From positions 363,323 through 427,322 of the forward strand of contig NZ_QTQI01000004.1 of NCBI RefSeq assembly GCF_003853705.1: a stretch of DNA of 64,000 nt, given 5' to 3'. A program made the position numbers and the translations under genes. Shown piece by piece: positions 19,759 through 27,365 of this stretch (position 1 is the first letter of the stretch; each line of letters begins with the position of its first letter). The DNA is from Burkholderia sp. Bp8992 (GTDB lineage Bacteria; Pseudomonadota; Gammaproteobacteria; Burkholderiales; Burkholderiaceae). The notes below the pieces were generated by a model that worked only from the letters and a program-made list of their open reading frames with translations, was not told where the DNA came from and made no database searches.

Positions 19759-21036
19759 CTATCGAAAACCGAATCGCTTGCGCAGCACGACCAGCGCCGC
19801 GAGGCTCAGCACGGCCGCGAACATCAGGTAGAAGCTCGGCGCGGTCTTCATCCCGGTCGCGCGGATCAGCCACGCGATGATGAACGGCCCGAAGCCGCCG
19901 AAGATCGTCACCGCGACGTTATACGCGAGCGACATCCCGGTCGTGCGCGTCTGCACCGGGAACACCTCCGACAACAGGCCCGGCAGCGCCGCGAAGTAAC
20001 CGGTCATCAGGAAGGCGAGCAGCACCTGCAGCGCGATCAGCGCGCCGAAGCCCGGATGCGCGACGAGGTACGCGAACGCCGGGTAGATCAGCACGAGGAT
20101 GCCGATGGCCGGCGCGATCATCACGCGCACGCGGCCGTATTGATCCGACCAGTGGCCGACGAGCGGCGCGAACGCCATCTGGATCACGCCGACGACGAGG
20201 ATCGCCGCGAACGCGGCCGACGGCGCGAGGCCGAGCTGCTTCACGCCGTAGGTCGGCATGAACAGCACGAGATAGGTGGCGACGGTGCCGAGCACGACCA
20301 CGCCCATCGCGGCAACCAGGCGCGCCTTGTGCGACGCGAACGTGTCGCGCAGCGGGTTCGCGGTGCCTTCGGACGCGAGGAATTCGGGCGTCTCGTCGAC
20401 CTTCGTGCGGATGTAATAGGCGACGGGCCCGAGCAGCAGCCCGAAGAAGAACGGCACGCGCCAGCCCCACGATGCCATCTGCGCGGCCGAGAGCTGCGCG
20501 TTCAGCACGGTGCCGAAGCCGGCGGCGAGCAGCGTCGTGAGCCCCTGGCTCGCGACCTGCCAGCTCGCGAAGAAGCCGCGCCGGCCCGGCACGTGTTCGG
20601 CGAGGAACGCGGTCGCGCTGCCGAACTCGCCGCCGGCCGAGAAGCCCTGCATCAGCCGCGCGGCGACGAGGATCACCGGCGCGGCGACACCGATCGTCTC
20701 GTAGGTCGGCAGCACCGCGATGATCAGCGTGCCAGCCATCATCAGCAGGATCGACAGCGTGAGCGCGGCCTTGCGGCCCGCGCGGTCGGCATACGCGCCG
20801 AGCACGATCGCGCCGAGCGGCCGCATGAAGAACGACACGCCGAACGTGCCGAGCGTGAGCAGCAGCGACACGGTGTCGTTGCCGGCCGGGAAGAACAGCT
20901 TCGCGATCGTGACCGCGAAGAAGCCGTAGACGACGAGATCGAACCACTCGAGCGCATTGCCGATCGACGCGGCGACCACCGCGCGCCAGACGCGCGGCGA
21001 CGAGGCAATGGAACGGGACTGCGTGGCGGCATGCAT
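19759..21036 (-). CDS. MFS transporter, metabolite:proton symporter (MHS) type
   Basis: A 425-residue, 12-helix major facilitator. The N-terminus (ASIGNALEWFDLVVYGFFAV), ADRAGRKAAL after TM2 and GWRVPFFFGLLLGP with a following YYIRTKVDETPEF are typical of the MHS subfamily, which contains ProP, KgtP and citrate/shikimate carriers. The substrate cannot be told from sequence; an organic acid is likely. The start at 21036 has a good AAGGAGA ribosome-binding site; an in-frame ATG far upstream at 21354 was rejected. It converges with the S41 peptidase, leaving a 12-base gap. Confidence 0.87.
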   Translation of the reverse strand: MHAATQSRSIASSPRVWRAVVAASIGNALEWFDLVVYGFFAVTIAKLFFPAGNDTVSLLLTLGTFGVSFFMRPLGAIVLGAYADRAGRKAALTLSILLMMAGTLIIAVLPTYETIGVAAPVILVAARLMQGFSAGGEFGSATAFLAEHVPGRRGFFASWQVASQGLTTLLAAGFGTVLNAQLSAAQMASWGWRVPFFFGLLLGPVAYYIRTKVDETPEFLASEGTANPLRDTFASHKARLVAAMGVVVLGTVATYLVLFMPTYGVKQLGLAPSAAFAAILVVGVIQMAFAPLVGHWSDQYGRVRVMIAPAIGILVLIYPAFAYLVAHPGFGALIALQVLLAFLMTGYFAALPGLLSEVFPVQTRTTGMSLAYNVAVTIFGGFGPFIIAWLIRATGMKTAPSFYLMFAAVLSLAALVVLRKRFGFR

Positions 21037-21144
21037 CGGCGATCTCCTTGTCGTTGTACGTTCTGTTCGAGGCGGCCGTGCTCGCGCCGTCGGCCTGCCC
21101 GGCGCCGCATGGCCGCATGCTGCGCTCGGGCGATTATAGGCGCG

Positions 21145-21187
21145 CAAAAAAAACCGCCGCGCCCCCCGGTAACGGGAGCGCGGCGGT
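21145..21187 (-). terminator. Intrinsic terminator after the b561/YceI operon
   Basis: Minus-strand stem ACCGCCGCGC / GCGCGGCGGT around a 15-base loop, followed by TTTTTTTT. It lies 44 bases past the last YceI stop and insulates the MFS gene. Confidence 0.85.
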
Positions 21188-21230
21188 GTGTCCGCGCGGC
21201 CGGCACGATGGCCGGCCGCGTCGGGGAGCC

Positions 21231-21812
21231 TTACTGCTGCTTGACCGCTTCGGCCGTGATCAGCAGCTTCGTCTTCATCTTGAAGCCGTACTGCTTGCCG
21301 TAGTCGAGACCGAAGTCGTCGCGGCTGAATTCGCCGACTGCGTCGACGCCGCACACTTCACGCTTGAGCATCGGGTGCGGCATGCACTTGAACGAATCGA
21401 TCTTCAGCGTGAGCGGCTTCGTGACGCCGTGCAGCGTCAGGTTGCCGACCACCGACACCGGCTTGTCGCCGTCGAACTTGATCGTGCCCTTGTAGTTCGC
21501 CTGCGGGAACTTCGCCGCATCGAAGAACTCGGCCGTCTGCAGGTGCTCGTCGAGCTTCGCGCTGCCCGTGTGGATCGACGCGATGTCGGTCGTCACGTCG
21601 ACCGTGCCGGTCTTCGCCGCGCGGTCGAGCGTCACGGTGCCGCTCGACTTGTCGAACTTGCCGCGCCAGACCGACAGGCCGCCGAAATGGTCGGCCTCGA
21701 AGCTCGGGTACGTGTGGCTCGGGTCGAACTGGTAGGTCGCGCTTTCGGCGAAGGCCGAGAACGACAGCGAAGCGGCCAGCGCGCCGGCGGCGATGATCAG
21801 ATGCTTTTTCAA
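21231..21812 (-). CDS. YceI family exported protein (second copy)
   Basis: A 193-residue periplasmic lipocalin-like protein. YceI proteins bind isoprenoids such as ubiquinone in a beta-barrel. The signal peptide is [20 protein letters not shown] with cleavage after AFA. The mature part starts [19 protein letters not shown] and contains [12 protein letters not shown] and [10 protein letters not shown]. The start is TTG at 21812, chosen because AGGAG lies 8 bases upstream and the signal peptide begins there; no ATG fits. Two cysteines ([14 protein letters not shown]) are absent from the first copy. It is third in the b561-YceI-YceI operon. Confidence 0.9.
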
Positions 21813-21883
21813 ACTTTTTCTCCTGGGAACGGCGCCGCGCCCTCGCGCGGCATTCAGTTGAAGTTCAGGCGGCAACCCGCCGC

Positions 21884-22444
21884 TTACTTCGTGGCAACGA
21901 GATGGAACTTGATCTGCACTTCGTCGGCGACGATCGACGTGTCCTTCCATTCGCCGGTGCCGACGTTGAAGGCCGAACGCTTGATCGGCAGCACGCCGTC
22001 GAACGTCTGCGTCGCGCCGCTTTGCGCGACCGTGACGGGCACCGTGACGGTCTCGGACTTGCCCTTGATCGTCAGCTTGCCGGTCACGTTGTACTTGTTG
22101 CCGCCGGCCGGCGCGATCGCCGACGACACGAACGTCGCCTGCGGATACGCCTTGGCGTCGAACCAGTCCTTGCCGGCGACCTGGTCGTTGTACATCTTGT
22201 CGCCGAGGTCGAAGCTCGCGACGTCGATCGTCATTTGCGCGCTGCCCTGCGCGGCCTTCGCCGGGTCGAACTTCACCTGCGCGGAAAACTTCTTGAACGC
22301 GCCTTCGGTCGGCACGTTCATCTGCTTCGACACGGCAGACACCTTGCTCTTCGCGAGATCGACATCGGCGTGCGCCGCGCCCGACGCGACAAGTGCCGCC
22401 GCGGCGAACGCGGTCAGCATGGAGCGGGAGAAAGACACTTTCAT
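21884..22444 (-). CDS. YceI family exported protein (first copy)
   Basis: A 186-residue protein with a signal peptide ([20 protein letters not shown], cleavage after AHA) and a YceI barrel: [56 protein letters not shown]. The ATG at 22444 has AAGGAT just upstream. An alternative ATG at 22456 overlaps the cytochrome b561 stop as AATGA and would add four residues. In E. coli the equivalent pair yceJ-yceI couples a cytochrome b561 with a YceI protein. Confidence 0.9.
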
Positions 22445-22452
22445 GGGATCCT

Positions 22453-23013
22453 TCATTTGGCAGAGGGAAGCATCCGCGACAGCAGGCCGTCGCGGTCCAA
22501 CAACTGGTGCTTGAGCGCCGCGAGCACGTGCATCGCGACGAGTGCAAGCAGAATGTAATTCAAGGACACGTGGAGCGTCTTGAAGGTTTCCTTGAGCGCC
22601 GGATCGGGGTCGATCAGCCGCGGCAGCGGCACGATGCCCAGGTAGACGACCGGGATGTTCGACGCTGAGCTGTACAGGTAGCCCGTCACGGGGATCGCGA
22701 TCATCAGCACGTACAGCAGCATGTGCACGCCGTGCGATACCGCGCGCTGCCAGGCCGGCGTATCGGCCGGCAGCGGCGGCGGCACGTGCGTCGCGCGCCA
22801 CAGCACACGGACGACGGCCAGCGCGAACACCGTCACGCCGATCCACTTGTGCCACGAGAAGTACTTCAGCTTCGTCGGCGTGAAGCCGGGGATGTCGGTC
22901 ATCACCCAGCCGAGCGCGAAGCCGCAGATGATCAGCAGCGCGATCAGCCAGTGCAGCGCGATCGCGGTATGCGCGTAGCGTGCCGGCGCGGCCGGCGGCG
23001 ATTTCGATGCCAT
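22453..23013 (-). CDS. Cytochrome b561 family membrane protein
   Basis: A 186-residue four-helix diheme cytochrome of the prokaryotic b561 (CybB/YceJ) family. Candidate heme-ligand histidines lie in each helix: [35 protein letters not shown] and [21 protein letters not shown]. It probably moves electrons between quinol and a periplasmic partner. It heads the operon with two YceI genes, overlapping the start region of the first. It is divergent from the pqi operon. Confidence 0.92.
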
Positions 23014-23155
23014 CTTGGATTCCTCAGTTCAGCGAACAGCTGCGCCGGGCATTCGTCCGACGCTTGTCAAGGGCGCCATGCTACCGCAACCTTTTGACGC
23101 GCGCGGACTCCGAGAACAGGCGCGTCAGCGGGCTGACGGCTTCCCGTCATGTTAC

Positions 23156-23212
23156 TGACCGGTCACAAATCTCACGATCCTTGACGCACCGAAAAAGGCC
23201 TTTTGGTAAGAT
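23156..23212 (+). promoter_or_regulatory. pqi operon promoter with two palindromes
   Basis: An extended -10 TGGTAAGAT (TAAGAT at 23207-23212) lies about 60 bases before the first pqiA ATG. A TTGACG at 23181-23186 is at 20-base spacing, so it is only a poor -35 partner. Two perfect palindromes stand out: TGACCGGTCA at 23156-23165 and AAAAGGCCTTTT at 23193-23204, the latter between the promoter elements. Both are candidate operators serving the divergent pqi and cytochrome b561 genes. Confidence 0.55.
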
Positions 23213-23271
23213 TGGCGCGGGTTCCGGCCCCGTCGACGCGTTCCCCCGGCCGTCGCACAACCGCCTTTTCC

Positions 23272-23937
23272 ATGCAACGAAACGACCTGATTGCCTGTCA
23301 CGAGTGCGACGCACTGTTGCACAAACCGCGCCTCAGCGGCCGCGAAATCGCGCGCTGTCCGCGCTGCGACGCGCTGCTGTATCGCAACAGCGCTGCTCAG
23401 ATCGAGCGGATCTGCGCGCTCGCGCTCGCCGCGCTGATCACGTTTTCGATCGCGCAGGCGTTTCCGATCCTCGAAATGGACTTGAACGGCAACCGCGTGC
23501 AGACGACGCTGATCGGCGCGATCGACGCGCTGTGGCGCCAGGACATGGCCGTCGTCGGCGTGATGGTGTTCTGCTCGACCGTGCTGTTTCCGCTCGTCGA
23601 GATGGCCGCGCTGCTGTACCTGCTGCTGCCGATGCGGCGCGGCGTCGTGCCGCCCGGGTTCAACCTCGTGCTGCGCGCGATCGAGCTCGCGCGGCCGTGG
23701 AGCATGATCGAGGTGTTCATGCTCGGGATCGTCGTCACGATCGTGAAGATGGTGAGTCTCGCAAGGGTCGTTCCCGACGCTGCGCTGTTCGCGTTCGGCG
23801 CGCTCACGTTGATGATCGCCGTCGTGCTGATGTTCGATCCCCGTACGCTGTGGGACCTCGCCGACGACCTGCGCGCCGGGCGCTCGCCCGGGCAGCCCGA
23901 CCCGGCCGCGCCGCTGCCGGAAGCCCCCCGCCGATGA
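23272..23937 (+). CDS. pqiA: Paraquat-inducible protein A, N-terminal-type half
   Basis: A 221-residue inner-membrane protein equal to one PqiA domain. A zinc-ribbon (CHECDALL and CPRCDALL, Cys 9/12 and 28/31) precedes four hydrophobic segments. E. coli PqiA is about 417 residues with two such domains in one chain; here they are two separate genes overlapping by ATGA. PqiA is the membrane partner of the MCE protein PqiB, which bridges the envelope for lipid transport. The start gives MQRNDLIACHECD. Confidence 0.88.
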   Translation: MQRNDLIACHECDALLHKPRLSGREIARCPRCDALLYRNSAAQIERICALALAALITFSIAQAFPILEMDLNGNRVQTTLIGAIDALWRQDMAVVGVMVFCSTVLFPLVEMAALLYLLLPMRRGVVPPGFNLVLRAIELARPWSMIEVFMLGIVVTIVKMVSLARVVPDAALFAFGALTLMIAVVLMFDPRTLWDLADDLRAGRSPGQPDPAAPLPEAPRR

Positions 23938-24563
23938 CGATCCCGACCGCCGCCCGCGAGGGCTATGTCAGCTGCCACACGTGCGGGCTCGTGCAGACGC
24001 TCGACCACCCGCACGCGCACTGCGCACGTTGCGGCGCCGCACTCCATGTCAGGACGCCGAACAGCCTGATGCGCACGTGGGCGCTGCTGCTCGCGGCCGC
24101 GATCCTGTACATTCCCGCGAACCTGCTGCCGATCATGCGCACGGCGTCGATCGTCGGCGCGCAGGAAGACACGATCATGAGCGGCGTCATCTATTTCTGG
24201 ATCTCCGGCGACTGGCCGCTCGCCGTCGTCGTGTTCGTCGCGAGCATCCTCGTGCCGATGCTCAAGCTCGGCGTGCTGCTGATCCTCGTGATCAGCGCGC
24301 AGCGCCGCGCCACATGGCGGCCGCTGCAGCGCACGCGCCTGTTCCGGATCGTCGAACGCATCGGCCGCTGGTCGATGCTCGACATCTTCGTCGTGACGCT
24401 GACCGTCGCGCTCGTCCATTTCCGTTCGCTCGCCGTCATCACGGCCGGCCCCGGCGCACTCGCGTTCGGTTCGGTCGTGATCCTGACGATGCTCGCGTCG
24501 ATGCAGTTCGATCCCCGCCTGATCTGGGATCCAGTCGAAACCTCAGGGAATCACCATGAATAG
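23934..24563 (+). CDS. pqiA: Paraquat-inducible protein A, C-terminal-type half
   Basis: A 209-residue second PqiA-domain protein. It again begins with a zinc-ribbon (CHTCGLVQ and CARCGAAL), then four membrane segments including IPANLLPIMRT, a PqiA signature, and RWSMLDIFVVTL. Its ATG overlaps the stop of the preceding pqiA half (ATGA), and its own end overlaps pqiB by 8 bases, so the three are translated together. Two half-size proteins presumably assemble to the same unit as the fused PqiA. Confidence 0.88.
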   Translation: MTIPTAAREGYVSCHTCGLVQTLDHPHAHCARCGAALHVRTPNSLMRTWALLLAAAILYIPANLLPIMRTASIVGAQEDTIMSGVIYFWISGDWPLAVVVFVASILVPMLKLGVLLILVISAQRRATWRPLQRTRLFRIVERIGRWSMLDIFVVTLTVALVHFRSLAVITAGPGALAFGSVVILTMLASMQFDPRLIWDPVETSGNHHE

Positions 24564-26175
24564 TCCACAAGGCCCGCAGCAAGACGCGCCCCGACCGCCC
24601 GATCCGGCGATCTCGACGAAAAGCGGCTGGCTGCCGTCGCTCGTCTGGCTCGTGCCGCTGATTGCCGCGCTGATCGGCATCGGCCTCGTGATCAAGTCCG
24701 TGCGCGAGCGCGGCCCGGAAATCACGATCAGCTTCCACAGCGCCGAAGGGCTCGAGCCCGGCAAGACCCAGGTCAAGTACAAGGACGTCGAGATCGGCAC
24801 GGTCAAGACGATCAAGCTGTCGAAAGACCTGTCGCGCGTGCTCGTCCAGGTGCAGTTGAAGAAGGAAGCCGAGGATTTCGCGGTCAAGGGCTCGCGCTTC
24901 TGGATCGTGCGGCCGCGCATCGGCGCGACCGGCGTGTCGGGGCTCGGCACGCTGCTGTCGGGCGCGTACATCGGCGTCGACGCCGGCCACGGTCAGGACT
25001 CGCTGACCGACTTCACGGGCCTCGAGACGCCGCCGGCCGTCACGGGCGACCAGAAAGGCACGCAGTACGTGCTGCGCGGCGATTCGCTCGGCTCGGTCGA
25101 CATCGGCTCGCCGGTCTACTACCGCCGCGTCCAGGTCGGCCAGGTGGTCGGCTTCTCGCTCGACAAGGACGGCACGGGCGTCACGTTCAACGTGTTCGTC
25201 AATGCGCCGTACGACCAGTACGTCGGCATGAACACGCGCTGGTGGCAGGCGAGCGGCGTCGACCTGCGGCTCGATTCGAGCGGCCTGAAGCTGAACACGC
25301 AGTCGCTCGCGACGGTGATCCTCGGCGGCATCGCGTTCCAGACGCCGCCGAACCAGGGCAGCGGCACGACCGCGCCGAACAACACGACGTTCCGCCTCGG
25401 CTCCGACGAGGGCGACGCGATGCGCGACCCGGACGGCCAGCCGCTGCAGGTCGTGATGAACTTCAACCAGTCGCTGCGCGGGCTCGCCGTCGGCGCGCCG
25501 GTCGACTTCCGCGGCATCGTGCTCGGCGAAGTGACGAACATCGGCATCGACTTCGATCCGAAGACGAAGAACTTCCTGATGCCGGTGACGATGAACGTAT
25601 ATCCGGAACGCCTCGGCCGCCGCTTCCGCGAGACGATCGAAAGCAAGGGCGAACCGGCGCGCCGCGAGATCGTCGAGCGGCTCGTCCAGCACGGGCTGCG
25701 CGGCCAGCTGCGCACCGGCAACCTGCTGACGAGCCAGCTGTACGTCGCGCTCGACTTCTTCCCGAAGGCGCCGCCCGTGAAGATCGACACCGCCCACCTG
25801 CCGTTCGAGCTGCCGACCGTGCCGAACACGCTCGACGAGTTGCAGCTGCAGGTCGCCGACATCGCGAAGAAGCTCGACAAGGTGCCGTTCGACCAGATCG
25901 GCGCGAACCTGAACAGCGCGCTGTCGAACGCCGACAAGCTGTTCAAGCAGCTCGACACGCAGGTCGCGCCGGAAGCGCGCGACACGCTGTCGGCCGCGAA
26001 GCAGACCTTCTCGACCGCCGAGGCGACGCTGCAGCAGGATTCGCCGTTGCAGTCCGACGTGCGCGGCGCGCTGAAGGAGCTCACGCGCACGCTGCAGTCG
26101 CTGAACGCGCTCGCCGACTATCTGGAGCGCCACCCCGAATCGCTGCTCAAGGGCAAGCCAGGAGATAAACAATGA
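24556..26175 (+). CDS. pqiB: MCE-domain intermembrane transport protein PqiB
   Basis: A 539-residue inner-membrane-anchored periplasmic protein. One TM helix at about residues 29-46 (LVWLVPLIAALIGIGLVI) is followed by three MCE domains: the first from ITISFHSAEGLEPGKTQVKY, the second near VLRGDSLGSVDIGSPVYY, the third near VVMNFNQSLRGLAVGAPVDF. A long C-terminal coiled-coil (about residues 430-530) fits the needle-like hexamer that forms a lipid tunnel to the outer membrane. It overlaps pqiA by 8 bases and pqiC by 4. Confidence 0.93.
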   Translation: MNSPQGPQQDAPRPPDPAISTKSGWLPSLVWLVPLIAALIGIGLVIKSVRERGPEITISFHSAEGLEPGKTQVKYKDVEIGTVKTIKLSKDLSRVLVQVQLKKEAEDFAVKGSRFWIVRPRIGATGVSGLGTLLSGAYIGVDAGHGQDSLTDFTGLETPPAVTGDQKGTQYVLRGDSLGSVDIGSPVYYRRVQVGQVVGFSLDKDGTGVTFNVFVNAPYDQYVGMNTRWWQASGVDLRLDSSGLKLNTQSLATVILGGIAFQTPPNQGSGTTAPNNTTFRLGSDEGDAMRDPDGQPLQVVMNFNQSLRGLAVGAPVDFRGIVLGEVTNIGIDFDPKTKNFLMPVTMNVYPERLGRRFRETIESKGEPARREIVERLVQHGLRGQLRTGNLLTSQLYVALDFFPKAPPVKIDTAHLPFELPTVPNTLDELQLQVADIAKKLDKVPFDQIGANLNSALSNADKLFKQLDTQVAPEARDTLSAAKQTFSTAEATLQQDSPLQSDVRGALKELTRTLQSLNALADYLERHPESLLKGKPGDKQ

Positions 26176-26897
26176 CGACACGCGTGAACGGTTTCGCGAG
26201 CGGCGCGGCGGCGGCCTTCGCCGCACTCGCGCTCGCCGCGTGCAGCTCGCCGCCCGCGCGGTTCTACACGCTCAGCCCGGCCGACGCCGCGGCGCCCGTG
26301 CGCACCGCGCCGGCCAACCCGGCGTTCCTGATCGAGGTGCCGCCGGTCGGCGTACCCGAGCAGGTCGCGAAGAACCAGCTGGTCGTGCAGAAAAACGCCG
26401 CGCAGGTCGACGTGCTCGAGCAGGAACGCTGGGCGGCACCGCCCGCCGACGAGATCCGCCGCGCGCTGTCGGACGATCTCGCCGCGCAGCTCGGCACGAT
26501 CGACGTCGCGAATTCCGCATACCCGCCCGGCGTGCCGGTGTATCGGATCAGCGTGAACGTGCAGCGCTTCGAATCGTGGCCCGGCAAGCGCGCGGCGGTC
26601 GATGCCGTGTGGAGCGTGCGCTCGCTCGCCACGCAGGCCGTGATGACCTGCCGCACGAGCGTCGCGGAACCGGTCGCCGACGGCTACGACGCGCTCGTCG
26701 CCGGCCACCGGCACGCGCTCGACGTGATCGCGACGCAGGCCGCGGCCGGCGTGCGCGCGATGGCGGCGCGCCGTGGCGCGGCAGCCGCGACGACGCCCGC
26801 ATCCGGCAGCAAGGCGGCCGCTGCGCCGGTCGTGCCGTGCCCGGCCAACCCGACGTCGGGCGGCGACGCCGGCGCGACGGGCAAGTCCGGCGCGTAA
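26172..26897 (+). CDS. pqiC: Outer-membrane lipoprotein PqiC (ABC_trans_aux family)
   Basis: A 241-residue lipoprotein with a signal peptide ending in the lipobox LAAC (Cys24). It is followed by SSPPARFYTLSPAD, the usual start of PqiC/YmbA proteins, and FLIEVPPVGVPEQVAKNQLV. It sits under the outer membrane and caps the PqiB tunnel. The last ~45 residues are low-complexity Ala/Gly/Ser. The ATG overlaps the pqiB stop (ATGA), and it is the last gene of the pqi operon. Confidence 0.9.
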   Translation: MTTRVNGFASGAAAAFAALALAACSSPPARFYTLSPADAAAPVRTAPANPAFLIEVPPVGVPEQVAKNQLVVQKNAAQVDVLEQERWAAPPADEIRRALSDDLAAQLGTIDVANSAYPPGVPVYRISVNVQRFESWPGKRAAVDAVWSVRSLATQAVMTCRTSVAEPVADGYDALVAGHRHALDVIATQAAAGVRAMAARRGAAAATTPASGSKAAAAPVVPCPANPTSGGDAGATGKSGA

Positions 26898-27365
26898 GCG
26901 GGCAGCAGGCAGCGCGCAGGCGAGCGTTCGAAGCAGCGCGCTCCTGCGTGGCGCATCCGGTCGCGATCGCCGGCCGTTACCGGCGGCATCGCGCCGCCGC
27001 GACCGGCCCCGTGCATCGCCGTCATCGGCCGAACGGCGAGTTTGCATTGTTTGTCAAAGTCGACCGGAACCGGCGCCAATCGACGCGGTCGGCTTGCGTT
27101 TTCCGGCCCGATTGACGATCCTACGCACTTTCCGGCCCGCGCCGTTCGTCATGCGCGCAGCCAGCGGCGCCGGGCCGCGTTCGGCCCGACCGCCGTGCCT
27201 CCCGGCGCCCGCACGCGATCGGCGTGCAGCGCAGCGGGCAGCCGCATCGCGGGTCGCCGCGTATCGTCCGGCTACCGGCCCCGTCTCACCCGTTCTCCCG
27301 GCGCCGTGCCGCTTCCCCGGCCGGCATCCCGAACCCGCCCGCCCAGGGCTTTCGCTATTCCGTTT
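26898..27365 (+). other. 468-bp gap without a recognisable gene
   Basis: Between pqiC and the next gene. Reading frames here have no family resemblance and poor start contexts. No terminator with a T-run and no convincing promoter was found. A small less GC-rich patch (TTTGCATTGTTTGTCAAA, near 27040-27057) is the only notable feature. Confidence 0.5.
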
